Source: Lachnospiraceae bacterium | GTDB lineage: Bacteria; Bacillota; Clostridia; Lachnospirales; Lachnospiraceae | Assembly (NCBI GenBank): GCA_014804425.1 | Contig: JAAUZV010000001.1 | Location: forward strand, 1-64,000 | Direction of reading: 5' to 3' | DNA length: 64,000 nt | Shown: in pieces, positions 31,995 to 40,799 of the stretch | Layout of the letters: every line of letters begins with the position of its first letter | Numbering within the stretch: position 1 is the first letter of the stretch | Translations under genes and position numbers: made by a program | Notes under the pieces: model-generated | Seen by the model: the letters and a program-made list of their open reading frames with translations, nothing else | What the model was told of the DNA's origin: nothing | Databases searched by the model: none

Positions 31995-33704
31995 TCACCG
32001 AAAGAGATCGATCACAAGCTTGACCTCGCCCACACCGATGCCAAGCTCCTTCGCGATGGCAATGTTAGATTTACCTTCCCGATGCATCCTAAGAATCTTC
32101 TCGTTATTATTGCGCTCCTCCGTAACGCTTCCTCTGCCGTTTAAGCCGCTCTCTTTCTGTGAAGCGTTCTCCGTCCATGTTCTGCTGTCCGAAGCGGAAG
32201 TTTTTTTCGGCGCACTGCGCCTGCCTCCCGCTGCAGAGCGTGTTCTTGTCGTTCTTTTCGTCTCTTTTTCCCATGCATCGTCCGCGGGTTCTCCTATGAT
32301 GTTCACACGCGGCACTACAAACGGCTGAAAATGATCCGGTTCCTTCGGTGCGGTTCTCGGACTGATGTCCATGACAGAAATCTCTGCATCCAGCATCTCC
32401 TGCGTCGGCTTTGCCCGCTCTGTTTGCACCTGTGCTGCCTGCGCCGCCTTCACCCATTCATCGGCTGCCCTTACCTGTTCTGCCTCCGTCTGTGCTGCTT
32501 TTGCCCGCTCCGCCTCGGCTTCTGCTGCCCGCAAACGCTCCGCTTCTGCCCGTGCTGCCCGCATGCGCTCCGCTTCCGCCCGTGCCGCCTTCATGCGTTC
32601 CGCTTCCGCCCGTGCTGACTTCATGCGTTCTGCTTCCGACTCCGCCCGCGCTGCCTTCATGCGCTCTGCCTCCGCCCGTGCTGCCCGCATGCGCTCCGCT
32701 TCCGCCTCCGCTGCCCTTACGCGCTCCGCTTCTTCTTCCGCTGCCCTTACGCGCTCCGCTTCTTCTTCCGCTGCCTTTATGCGCTCTGCTTCTTCCTTCG
32801 CTGCCCTTGCGCGCTCCGCTTCTGCCTCTGCCTCCTGTATCCCCTGCACGCGCGCAAGCCCGCTAAGATTCTGTGATTCCATATGGATCCTGCGCGGCTT
32901 CGGTTCTTCTTCCTCTTCCTCGATTCCGTTCATCTTCTGAACCTCTTTCGCGCTCTTCATCGCATCCCCGGCTCTCTGCTTTGCCCGATCTGCAGACAGG
33001 ATCGCCTCATTTGCCACCTGAGAAGCCGCACCTGCCGTCTGTTTTGCCGCATCCGATCGCAATGCCGCTTCGTCCGCACTCAAAAGCGCGTCATTCGCAC
33101 GCTTCGCTGCCTCATCCGCACGCTGCACGGCCTCATCCGCACTCAGAAGAGCCTCGTTCGCACTTTGCAATGCTTCCTCCGCGATCTGGGATGCCTCATC
33201 CGCATTTCCTGCCGCTTCATCCGCACTTTTCGCTGCCTCCTCTGCGCTCAAAGCCGCATCGTTCACATCCTGTGACGCCTTGTCCGCCGTTTCCTTTGCC
33301 TGGTTCGCGAGTGTTGAAGCCGCTTTCGCGGTTTTCTCAATCTCCGAGACCGTATTTTTCAGCGCGGTCTGCTTATCATTGAGCATATCATATAAAAAAA
33401 CGACTTCCTCGTGGTTTTTATGAATATCGGTCAATACGGTATCCGCATATTCGCTGACGCCCATGATCTTTTCATTTGAGAGGCGTTCTAATGACCGCTC
33501 TGTCTTTTCCACCGCGTACTGCACCGCCTCATCCACGGAATGATTGATTTTGGAAGATGCCTCATTCAGATGCTTTTCGACGCACGCTTTAATCTCCTCG
33601 TCCGCATGCTTGCGTTCCTCTCTGCTTAACTGTTCGCCCGAAGCCGGAACCAGAAAGCTCGCCACAAATGCGCCGATACCGATGATAAGTAAGATGATTT
33701 CCAT
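31995..33704 (-). CDS. Long coiled-coil DUF6115 protein with N-terminal membrane anchor
   Basis: A 569-residue protein. A membrane segment covers residues 2 to 20. An Ala/Glu/Asp heptad coiled coil with repeated ADEA units follows (about 131 to 255), then 10-residue repeats EAERxRAAxA (about 291 to 412), a basic low-complexity linker, and a C-terminal helix-turn-helix-like DUF6115 motif (ILRMHREGKSNIAIAKELGIGVGEVKLVIDLF). In Bacillus the swarming protein SwrB sits in a similar place near sigD and also has an N-terminal anchor and a C-terminal helical part; a shared role in hook-basal-body assembly is inference. The DNA repeats lie at 32469..32834 and 32940..33314. Confidence 0.72.
   Translation of the reverse strand: MEIILLIIGIGAFVASFLVPASGEQLSREERKHADEEIKACVEKHLNEASSKINHSVDEAVQYAVEKTERSLERLSNEKIMGVSEYADTVLTDIHKNHEEVVFLYDMLNDKQTALKNTVSEIEKTAKAASTLANQAKETADKASQDVNDAALSAEEAAKSADEAAGNADEASQIAEEALQSANEALLSADEAVQRADEAAKRANDALLSADEAALRSDAAKQTAGAASQVANEAILSADRAKQRAGDAMKSAKEVQKMNGIEEEEEEPKPRRIHMESQNLSGLARVQGIQEAEAEAERARAAKEEAERIKAAEEEAERVRAAEEEAERVRAAEAEAERMRAARAEAERMKAARAESEAERMKSARAEAERMKAARAEAERMRAARAEAERLRAAEAEAERAKAAQTEAEQVRAADEWVKAAQAAQVQTERAKPTQEMLDAEISVMDISPRTAPKEPDHFQPFVVPRVNIIGEPADDAWEKETKRTTRTRSAAGGRRSAPKKTSASDSRTWTENASQKESGLNGRGSVTEERNNNEKILRMHREGKSNIAIAKELGIGVGEVKLVIDLFR
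32469..32834 (-). repeat. Coding repeat, Glu-Ala-Glu-Arg
   Basis: About twelve 30-base units encoding EAERxRAAxA in the DUF6115 protein. The units are diverged but recognisable at both DNA and protein level. They predict a long, regular alpha-helical rod with alternating acidic and basic faces. Confidence 0.8.
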
Positions 33705-33720
33705 GTCTTTGTCTCCCCGT

Positions 33721-34047
33721 TCAAATCTTCATATCAAAAGATTGCGTACTCTTTAGGATGACCTTGCCGTCCACCTGCTTATCTGCTGTCTTCTTTCTTG
33801 CCCGACCGCCGTCACCCGCATATTCATTACTGCCCTTTTCCTTTGCATCGAATTTCTTTTCATTGAGCTGCGCATCATCCGCGCTTCGCACCTGATTCAG
33901 CTTTTCATCCGCCTGCTTTTCCACCTGTGTCTGAATGTTCGCCTGTTCATTGGACGCCTTCATATCCTCCTGCTGCTTTATAATGGAAAAATCCTGCGTC
34001 CTGCCAATCGTGCCAAACTGCTCTAACGGCGTGATCGTCATCGCCAT
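33721..34047 (-). CDS. Small unknown protein of the motility operon
   Basis: A 108-residue soluble protein, highly charged and rich in Lys, Asp and Gln, mostly helical, with no signal peptide or membrane segment. I do not recognise a family. It lies between the FapA-type gene and the DUF6115 gene with short gaps, so it is likely co-expressed with them. Its N-terminal MAMTITPLEQFGTIGRTQDF is hydrophobic enough to act as a binding motif. Confidence 0.6.
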   Translation of the reverse strand: MAMTITPLEQFGTIGRTQDFSIIKQQEDMKASNEQANIQTQVEKQADEKLNQVRSADDAQLNEKKFDAKEKGSNEYAGDGGRARKKTADKQVDGKVILKSTQSFDMKI

Positions 34048-34105
34048 ATGCCCACATCCTTTCCCAATGTTTCACCGTGCTTCGTCTTAGCTTCCGATTT
34101 CCTGC

Positions 34106-34133
34106 AAAGATTGGTGCGTATGCACCATTCTTT
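34106..34133 (-). terminator. Hairpin over the fapA stop codon
   Basis: On the minus strand AAGAATGGTGC pairs with GCACCAATCTTT around a 4-base loop with one mismatch. The left arm starts at the TAA. The T-run is short (CTTTGC), so it is a weak terminator or attenuator before the last two motility genes. Confidence 0.5.
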
Positions 34134-35716
34134 TATATTGGTTCACTTTTTACATCGCCCCTCACGCGCTTAAATCTGCAGTACTGGTATTGCTGCTTAA
34201 GCGTTAGAGAAATATCGGATACAATAATCTTGGTTCCCGGATACGCAGTTCCCGAAACAACCACGCACGCCTCCGATGTGGAATCAAATTGACCGCTTAA
34301 GTCATCCATTTCTTTGAGGTTTTCTTCAATCTGTTTTTTATGTGCCGCACTTGTTGCAGAAAGCGTCTGCACGTATTTTACCTGCTCCGGCGTCAGCTTC
34401 ACACCCTGTTTCAGCTTGAGCAGGGTTGACTGTACGACCGGCTCGATCTGTTTCAGGGCCCCCTGTAATTCCGCCGTCTCTTTCTGAAGCTGTGTATAAC
34501 GCTGTTTGAGTACGGGATTCACACCGACCTCCAGCGTCGTTACCGCCGCCATCTGCGATCCGAGCGTCCTTGCCGTGATCCGTTTTGCCGCTGTAACATA
34601 ACCGCCTGTGACAAACGCCCGTTTTCCCGTCACAATGACCTCGTCTCCCGCCGTGACCTTACTGTGCAGGATACATTCTGTCTCAATATAGCCCCCGGCT
34701 TGCGCCGTTGTATTCTCAAGAAATTTTGAAACGATATTTCCTTTCGCTTTTAAGACACCCTTATCCATACCGTTCATTCCGCGGGCAATAATGATGTCCC
34801 CGTCCGTCTCCACATAAGCGCCCTCGACCACGCCGCCAACCACCACGTTTCCATGCGCCTTTACTCTATAATTTTCACAAATATTGCCCTTGATATGCAC
34901 ACTGCCCTCAAACTCTATATTTCCCGTTGAGGTATCTACATTATCCGCCTCAAAGATGTCCGACACGCAGACCTTGTCATCCTCTAATTCCACATGACCG
35001 TCTTTTTCTGCCGTCAGTATTGTCTTATCCTCACTGATCGCGACATTTTTGCCGAATTTGAGTATTTTCTTTTCAAAAGCCGGCGGCGCAATGTTCTCTC
35101 CGAATATGGTCGTTCCCGGCTCACCGCGCAGCTCCGGATGCAGCTTTGCCAGCACATCGCCCTTTTTGCAATGGTTGATCATACTGAGATTAAAGAAATC
35201 AACGCTCCCGTCTTCGTTTAATTTCGGTTTTGACTGTACATCCGTCGAAAACAGATACTCGATCTGTGAATCTTTTCCCGATTTCGCGCTCTGACCGACC
35301 GCCAGCTCATAATCCCTGCAATATTCCCGGTTCGCAAGAAACGCATCAATATTCTCCTGCAAAATACCAAACACAATCTTATTGCGGGCAATCTCATTCT
35401 GAATCTCATCAAGACTCATGACCGCACCGTCATCGGACGGCGCATAAAAACGGACTGTCGCATGCATTTTGTCTTCGCTCACCGTGATCAGACACATTTC
35501 CTGCTCCGAACAATGACTCTCCTGACCAAGCGGTACGATCGTATCCTCATGCTTTTCGATCCCCTCGTTTAAGAGTTTGAGATTAAATGGAATTCTTAGA
35601 AATTTCAGATAATTCGACACCTCATTAACACGGATCGGCTCCCCGCCGTCCGTCTCCGGAATCAGGTGCACGGATGTGCCGCCCTTGCTTGTGATCAATT
35701 GAAAGTATCCGTTCAT
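34133..35716 (-). CDS. FapA / DUF342 polymer-type protein
   Basis: A 527-residue protein of the DUF342 (FapA) family, also called flagellar assembly protein A. The N-terminal 150 residues are mixed alpha/beta; the middle (about 190 to 380) is a right-handed beta-helix with repeated SVHIKGNI, KAHGNVVVGGVVEGAYV, KAKGNIVSKF and CILHSKVTAGDEVIV units; a coiled coil follows (about 385 to 480). Bactofilin-like scaffolding is the general idea, but the exact role is not known. It follows sigD after a terminator, as in many Clostridia. Confidence 0.85.
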   Translation of the reverse strand: MNGYFQLITSKGGTSVHLIPETDGGEPIRVNEVSNYLKFLRIPFNLKLLNEGIEKHEDTIVPLGQESHCSEQEMCLITVSEDKMHATVRFYAPSDDGAVMSLDEIQNEIARNKIVFGILQENIDAFLANREYCRDYELAVGQSAKSGKDSQIEYLFSTDVQSKPKLNEDGSVDFFNLSMINHCKKGDVLAKLHPELRGEPGTTIFGENIAPPAFEKKILKFGKNVAISEDKTILTAEKDGHVELEDDKVCVSDIFEADNVDTSTGNIEFEGSVHIKGNICENYRVKAHGNVVVGGVVEGAYVETDGDIIIARGMNGMDKGVLKAKGNIVSKFLENTTAQAGGYIETECILHSKVTAGDEVIVTGKRAFVTGGYVTAAKRITARTLGSQMAAVTTLEVGVNPVLKQRYTQLQKETAELQGALKQIEPVVQSTLLKLKQGVKLTPEQVKYVQTLSATSAAHKKQIEENLKEMDDLSGQFDSTSEACVVVSGTAYPGTKIIVSDISLTLKQQYQYCRFKRVRGDVKSEPI

Positions 35717-35766
35717 TCTACTCCTCCATTGTGCTGACAGCCTGTAACTTTTTTAGCGACTTTCTT

Positions 35767-35812
35767 AAAAAAAGAACTGTTCCATTGCCATGCAACAAAA
35801 CAGCTTCTTTTT
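35767..35812 (-). terminator. Intrinsic terminator after sigD
   Basis: On the minus strand AAAAAAGAAGCTGTT pairs with AACAGTTCTTTTTT (one bulge), with an inner TTGC/GCAA stem and seven T at the end. The left arm begins at the TAA stop codon of sigD. It probably ends most transcripts of the fla/che operon and reduces read-through into fapA. Confidence 0.75.
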
Positions 35813-36585
35813 TATGAAAGCGCATGTAATATTCCCATATATTTCCCAAGACGCTCCTTCATTTTTTGTAATGCACGCGTATGAAGCTGCGAAATCCTCG
35901 ACTCGGATACCTCAAGAACACGGCTGATCTCCTTTAGGGAAAGCTCTTCATAATAGTAAAGCTCCACAACCCTTCGTTCCTTCTCGGTAAGTAAATCCAT
36001 TGCGTCAATGATCATTTCCTTTAATTCCGACTGCATCGCCACATCTTCAGGCATATCAAACTGACTGGACGCCGTAGCATCATTCGGCACCTCATTGCCG
36101 CCCTGATCAAGATAATCATTGAGTGACACAAGGTTTGTTACTTTCATTTGACTCTGCAAGTCAATGTATTCATCATCAGAAATACCAAGCTTTCCCGCGA
36201 TCTCCGCATCTGTTGCATTTCTGCCCGTCGTGACTTCAATATCGCGTATCGCCGCATCAATCTGCTTTTGTTTCTGCCTGACTGTCCTCGGAATCCAGTC
36301 CAGCTTTCGAATCTGATCGAGGATCGCACCGCGGATGCGCAGGCTCGCATAGGTCTCAAACTTCACATCCTTAGCGCAGTCAAATTTATCAATCGCATCG
36401 ATCAGTCCGAAAATCCCGTAACTGACAAGATCCTCATACTCCACATTATAACCGAGATACATGCTGAGACGTCCGGCAACGACCTTCACAAGGGGTGCAT
36501 ATTCAATTATGATCTTTTCACGGGTTTCTGCCGCCTTCGTTCTGGCATATTCATCCCACAGTCTTTTTCTCAGACTCTCGTCCAT
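35812..36585 (-). CDS. sigD: Flagellar RNA polymerase sigma factor (FliA/WhiG family)
   Basis: A 257-residue sigma-28 type factor that directs late flagellar and chemotaxis genes, including flagellin. Region 2 shows EDLVSYGIFGLIDAIDKFD and FETYASLRIRGAILDQIRKLDWIPR; region 3 follows; region 4 has TEKERRVVELYYYEELSLKEISRVLEVSESRISQLH. The start has GGAGG upstream. Its position near the end of the fla/che operon matches Bacillus sigD. The activity would be held back by FlgM, not seen here. Confidence 0.95.
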   Translation of the reverse strand: MDESLRKRLWDEYARTKAAETREKIIIEYAPLVKVVAGRLSMYLGYNVEYEDLVSYGIFGLIDAIDKFDCAKDVKFETYASLRIRGAILDQIRKLDWIPRTVRQKQKQIDAAIRDIEVTTGRNATDAEIAGKLGISDDEYIDLQSQMKVTNLVSLNDYLDQGGNEVPNDATASSQFDMPEDVAMQSELKEMIIDAMDLLTEKERRVVELYYYEELSLKEISRVLEVSESRISQLHTRALQKMKERLGKYMGILHALS

Positions 36586-36633
36586 GCCGCCCTCCGCTTT
36601 CGCCTGTTCTAAAATCTATTTACTTATGAGCCG

Positions 36634-37011
36634 CTATTTCGCTTTCTTTTCGCCCTTGCCCTGATTCTCCTCCGGCTCTTTTTCAATGACTTCGCCTTCC
36701 TCCAGCGTGCCGTCTTCTTCCTCTTCCTTCTGCCTGATGCGGAATGAGTCAAAAATCCTTTTTAAGATCAGCCCAAGAATATAAAAACCAAGCAGGCTGA
36801 CAAGCACGATCAAAAGGATCTCCCGCAGAGAAAAGCCGCGGATATAGGTAACGATCACCGCTACAGCGCCGCCTAAAAGCATGATCAGCGCCGGCAGCTG
36901 TTTCGTTTTCAGCCTTTCATAGCTCTCCTGCTGCTCTTTCGCCTGATCGTCCTCTAATCGTTCGGACTTCTCTTTCTGACTGCCTTTTTGATTCTCAGAT
37001 TGTTTTTTCAT
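36634..37011 (-). CDS. Small membrane protein of the motility operon
   Basis: A 125-residue protein: a charged N-terminal helix (about 45 residues), two hydrophobic segments (about 46 to 60 and 68 to 85) and a very acidic C-terminal tail (EEEEDGTLEEGEVIEKEPEE). I do not recognise the family. It overlaps cheD by 17 bases and precedes sigD. AGGAAAAA comes directly before the ATG. Confidence 0.65.
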   Translation of the reverse strand: MKKQSENQKGSQKEKSERLEDDQAKEQQESYERLKTKQLPALIMLLGGAVAVIVTYIRGFSLREILLIVLVSLLGFYILGLILKRIFDSFRIRQKEEEEDGTLEEGEVIEKEPEENQGKGEKKAK

Positions 37012-37480
37012 TTTTTCCTACCGCACGTATAATATAGTCACCCGTTTCAGGGTAAAAAATCACTGTCCGCCCGTAATTTAGTCCCGTATCCTCCGCCAAG
37101 ATCGGAATTCTGAGCTCCGAAAGCTTTTTTTTGGATGCTTCCACATTACGCTCTCCGACGCGCACAAGATCGTTCTTATTCTGAAATCCGAACATCTGCG
37201 CGCCGCCTGCAATCTTTGCCACAAGCCTTGCCCTGTTCGCACCCGCCTTTACGATCAGATCCACGAGCATCTCGATCCCCGTATCGGCAAACTTCGGTTT
37301 ATTCGCATTATTCGCAATTACAGTACTGTCCGGCAGCATTACATGTGCCAGACCGCCGATCTTAGTAATGGGATCTCTTATCGCGATACCAACACAAGAG
37401 CCTAAGCCGAGTGTCGTAATCCCGTCCGGACTTTTACATATTTTAAGATCCGCCATACCGACTTTAATAATCTCACTCAT
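36995..37480 (-). CDS. cheD: Chemoreceptor glutamine deamidase CheD
   Basis: A 161-residue enzyme that deamidates glutamines on chemoreceptors and partners CheC. The catalytic Cys is in LGLGSCVGIAI, the His in GGLAHVMLP, and a Thr/Ser lies further on. CheC and CheD together form the adaptation system typical of Bacillota. It lies downstream of cheC. Confidence 0.95.
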   Translation of the reverse strand: MSEIIKVGMADLKICKSPDGITTLGLGSCVGIAIRDPITKIGGLAHVMLPDSTVIANNANKPKFADTGIEMLVDLIVKAGANRARLVAKIAGGAQMFGFQNKNDLVRVGERNVEASKKKLSELRIPILAEDTGLNYGRTVIFYPETGDYIIRAVGKNEKTI

Positions 37481-37559
37481 AGCTTATCATGCTTCTTTCC
37501 CTATCTGTGTTTATACGCGTTTATCGCGCTTTGTTCCTTCTTTTTGTCCTCCGGCATGA

Positions 37560-38180
37560 TTAGCGTAAACCAAGCGAGGACAAGATCTTGTCATAAGATT
37601 CCAGATCCGGCACCAAAATGAAATATCCTTCGATATCCCGATCATCACTGAATTGTGTCTCGATCATCAGAATATTGTCGCCGATCAATCCGAACTCTAT
37701 TGCGGGAACGCTCAAAATAGCCCCCGCCATATCAATACTCAGAGCCGGTATTGACGGCACAATCTTCAATCCGGTCATTGCTGAAAGAGAATTGAGGTAA
37801 GAACCGGTGATGATGTTCCCGATTTCCTGCAGTGCCGATATTTCCATTTCCGTAAAATTACCGTCCTCGGACGCAGGCATCCCCATCAGCTTTTCGACGA
37901 GATGCATCGCGGAACCTTTTTCCAAAAGGAACATAATGCTTCCGGTAATATCCCCGTCCACCGCCAAATAAATACCTGCCATAATCTGCTCTTCGCCGCC
38001 CATTACCTCACCGATTTCGGAAAACTCCAGCAGTCTGACAAGAGGCACTCTCATATCCACTTTACATTGCAGCATCTGCGCCAGCGCGGTCATCGCGTTT
38101 CCGGCGCCGATGTTTCCTAATTCCTTCAGGACATCGACATATTGACTCGACATCGCATGAAGATCTAATTTATCCGACAT
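37560..38180 (-). CDS. cheC: CheY-P phosphatase CheC
   Basis: A 206-residue protein with two phosphatase helices: ELGNIGAGNAMTALAQ near the N-terminus and EIGNIITGSYLNSLS in the middle, each with the Glu and Asn needed to dephosphorylate CheY-P. CheD binding increases this activity. It is placed directly before cheD. Confidence 0.94.
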   Translation of the reverse strand: MSDKLDLHAMSSQYVDVLKELGNIGAGNAMTALAQMLQCKVDMRVPLVRLLEFSEIGEVMGGEEQIMAGIYLAVDGDITGSIMFLLEKGSAMHLVEKLMGMPASEDGNFTEMEISALQEIGNIITGSYLNSLSAMTGLKIVPSIPALSIDMAGAILSVPAIEFGLIGDNILMIETQFSDDRDIEGYFILVPDLESYDKILSSLGLR

Positions 38181-38240
38181 ATCCTTTAACCATTCCTTTC
38201 GTCGCTGCCCCGCCCCACATCAGGTACTTTTTTCAGACAA

Positions 38241-38705
38241 TCACACACCCTGTTCTGCGAGCACGGCATGAAGATCCAACAACGAGATCAGGTCATCATC
38301 ACTACATTTTCCGACTGCTGTGACAAAGGCGCTCTTTTCTTCTTTGGAATCATAAGCCACCCTGTCAACCTGCGTGCTCTCCAGCGTAACAACTTCCTTT
38401 ACCTCATCCACGATAATACCGATCTTCTCAATGCCTTCCGCTTTCAAAATGATAATGCGCGTATCCTTTGTATCTTCAACCGCTTCCAGTCCCATTTTTA
38501 CACGGACACTCATGACCGGAACAACCTCACCGCGCAGATTGATCACGCCCTTAAAATATGCCGCCACCTTCGGCACGCGCGTAATCTGCTGTATCCGCAG
38601 TATATTATCAACATACCGGATGTCGATCCCGTATTTTTCATCGCCAAGACGAATGACGATATATTGCGCTGTATCAAACGCATCCTTGTCTCTTAACTCC
38701 TCCAT
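38241..38705 (-). CDS. cheW: Chemotaxis coupling protein CheW
   Basis: A 154-residue adaptor joining CheA to chemoreceptors. The tandem five-stranded beta-barrel shows YIVIRLGDEKYGIDI, VINLRGEVVPVMSV and IIILKAEGIEKIGIIVDEV. The ATG at 38705 lies 8 bases after GGAGG. An ATG five codons upstream is inside the ribosome binding site region and unlikely. Confidence 0.95.
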   Translation of the reverse strand: MEELRDKDAFDTAQYIVIRLGDEKYGIDIRYVDNILRIQQITRVPKVAAYFKGVINLRGEVVPVMSVRVKMGLEAVEDTKDTRIIILKAEGIEKIGIIVDEVKEVVTLESTQVDRVAYDSKEEKSAFVTAVGKCSDDDLISLLDLHAVLAEQGV

Positions 38706-38725
38706 CCCTATCGCCTCCATTCTGC

Positions 38726-40798
38726 TTACAGCATCGCATTCGTATCAAGAATCAGGGCAACCTCACCGTCGCCGAGAATCGTTGCACCGCTGATAATCTT
38801 GCATTTATTGATGTATTTTCCGAGAGATTTAATAACGATCTCCTGTTGACCGATCAGGTCATCAACGACCAGACCCGCCAGCTTGTCACCTTTCTTCACG
38901 ATGACAACCATCAGATTCTCATCCGGTCCTTTGGATGTTTCTATATCCAGCATTTCATTGATGCGGATCAGCGGAATGACATTCTCACGAAGATTGATGA
39001 CTTCCTTGGACTGCACCAGCTTGATGTCGGAAACCGGAACATCCTCCAATGTCTGAATGGAGCCAAGCGAGATCGCATATTTCTCACCGCCGACAACAAC
39101 CATCAGCGCCTGAATGATCGCAAGCGTGAGCGGCAGACGGATGATAAATGTGCTTCCCTCTCCCAGTTTTGTTTTTACCTCAACCTCGCCGCTTAAGGAC
39201 TCGATCTTAGATTTCACGACGTCCAGACCGACGCCTCTGCCCGATACATCGGACACGACCTTTGCCGTGGAGAATCCCGCATTGAACAGGAGATCGACAA
39301 TTTCCTTCTCCGTCATGTTCTCCGCCTGCTCCGGCGTAATGACACCGCGTTCGATCGCTTTTGCTTTGACCGCCTCGGTATCAATACCGTTACCGTCATC
39401 ACCGACCTCAATCACGACGTTATTGCCGTCCTGATAAGCATTCAGGAAAATGGAGCCGACCTCACTCTTTCCTCTCTGTCTGCGGATCTCTGCGGACTCC
39501 AAACCATGGTCCGCGGAATTACGCAGAAGGTGCATCAGCGGATCTCCGATCTCATCGACCACGGTACGGTCTAACTCGGTCTCCTCACCGGTCATATACA
39601 ATTCCATCTTCTTGTCAAGCTTCTTTGACAGGTCACGGATCATACGCGGGAACTTATTGACAACGCTCTCGATCGGGACCATGCGCACTTTCATGACAGA
39701 CTCATGCAGGTTGGTCGTAACGCTCTCTAAGTATTCGATCTGCTCATTAAAGCCCGTATCCATCGTCCCTTCCGCACCCGAAGCGGATACAAGGGAGTTC
39801 TTGGCAATGATCAGCTCGCTGACAAGATTCATCAAAACGTCCAGTTTTTCAATATCAACGCGGACCGTACGGTTCACAACAGGCTTAGATACGGTACCCT
39901 GCTTTTTCTCTTTTGCTTTCGCCGCCTCAGGCTTGGCCTGCTCTGTCACAGCCACCTGACCGCTGCTCTCGACAACCTCCGTCTCCTGCTGTTTCGGTTC
40001 CTCAGTTATGTATTCGGACACGTCCATCTTCTCTCCGACGGCATTATCAATCTCGGATACATTCTGGATCGCCTCCAGGATCGGAGCAAGATCACTCGCG
40101 GAAACAATGATAAGACTAAACTCCAGTTCAAATTTTTCATCCTCGATGTCCTGTGCGCTCGGATTTGATACAATGATCTCTCCGTATTTCTCAATTGCCT
40201 TAAATACCAGGAACGCGCGCGCTGCCTTTAAGAGACAGGTCTCATGCACCGCGACATTCACGCCGTACACATTCTGTCCCTGTGACGCCGCTCTGCCGAT
40301 CACGGATTTCTGTGCGTCATCCAGCTTGATCTCCAGCCACTTTTTCGCGGCATCAGACGTTCCTTCCGGCTCTGCGCTCTGCCCTTTCTTCTCCGCCGGC
40401 TTTGCCGCGGCGCCCTTTGCGCCCATCTGCTCGTTCAGCGCCTTAATGAGTGCTTCGTTCTCATTGGTTCCCTCATCCGCGCTCTGCTGAATATTGGTAA
40501 GATACTCATCCAGCGCATCCAGGCATTGAAACAAAATATCGATCATCTCGCTGCTGACTTTGATCGCTCCGTTGCGCACCTCGGAAAAAACATTCTCCAT
40601 GTCATGCGTCAGCGTCTGCATCCGTTTGTATCCCATTGTTCCCGCCATTCCCTTTAAGGAATGCGCGGCACGGAAGATCTCGTTGATCGTATTTTCATTT
40701 TCCGGATCCTGTTCCAGCTCCAAAATCTGCGTGTTCAGACTTTGAAGATGCTCCTTTGTCTCGTCAATGAAGATTTCAAGATATTGGCTTACATCCAT
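38726..40798 (-). CDS. cheA: Chemotaxis histidine kinase CheA
   Basis: A 690-residue kinase. Hpt domain with His46 in RAAHSLKGMAGTMGY; a P2 domain (about 175 to 255) that would bind CheY/CheB; a Lys/Glu linker; the dimerisation helices (about 305 to 380); the ATPase domain with LMHLLRNSADHGLE and DDGNGID; and the C-terminal CheW-like domain (about 560 to 690). It phosphorylates CheY and CheB. It lies one base after cheB. Confidence 0.97.
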   Translation of the reverse strand: MDVSQYLEIFIDETKEHLQSLNTQILELEQDPENENTINEIFRAAHSLKGMAGTMGYKRMQTLTHDMENVFSEVRNGAIKVSSEMIDILFQCLDALDEYLTNIQQSADEGTNENEALIKALNEQMGAKGAAAKPAEKKGQSAEPEGTSDAAKKWLEIKLDDAQKSVIGRAASQGQNVYGVNVAVHETCLLKAARAFLVFKAIEKYGEIIVSNPSAQDIEDEKFELEFSLIIVSASDLAPILEAIQNVSEIDNAVGEKMDVSEYITEEPKQQETEVVESSGQVAVTEQAKPEAAKAKEKKQGTVSKPVVNRTVRVDIEKLDVLMNLVSELIIAKNSLVSASGAEGTMDTGFNEQIEYLESVTTNLHESVMKVRMVPIESVVNKFPRMIRDLSKKLDKKMELYMTGEETELDRTVVDEIGDPLMHLLRNSADHGLESAEIRRQRGKSEVGSIFLNAYQDGNNVVIEVGDDGNGIDTEAVKAKAIERGVITPEQAENMTEKEIVDLLFNAGFSTAKVVSDVSGRGVGLDVVKSKIESLSGEVEVKTKLGEGSTFIIRLPLTLAIIQALMVVVGGEKYAISLGSIQTLEDVPVSDIKLVQSKEVINLRENVIPLIRINEMLDIETSKGPDENLMVVIVKKGDKLAGLVVDDLIGQQEIVIKSLGKYINKCKIISGATILGDGEVALILDTNAML

Positions 40799-40799
40799 C

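Noticed and set aside
32365-33382. Plus-strand Ala/Ser- and Pro-rich frames opposite the DUF6115 gene
   Set aside because: They arise from the repetitive Glu-Ala-Arg coding DNA on the other strand and do not resemble a folded protein.
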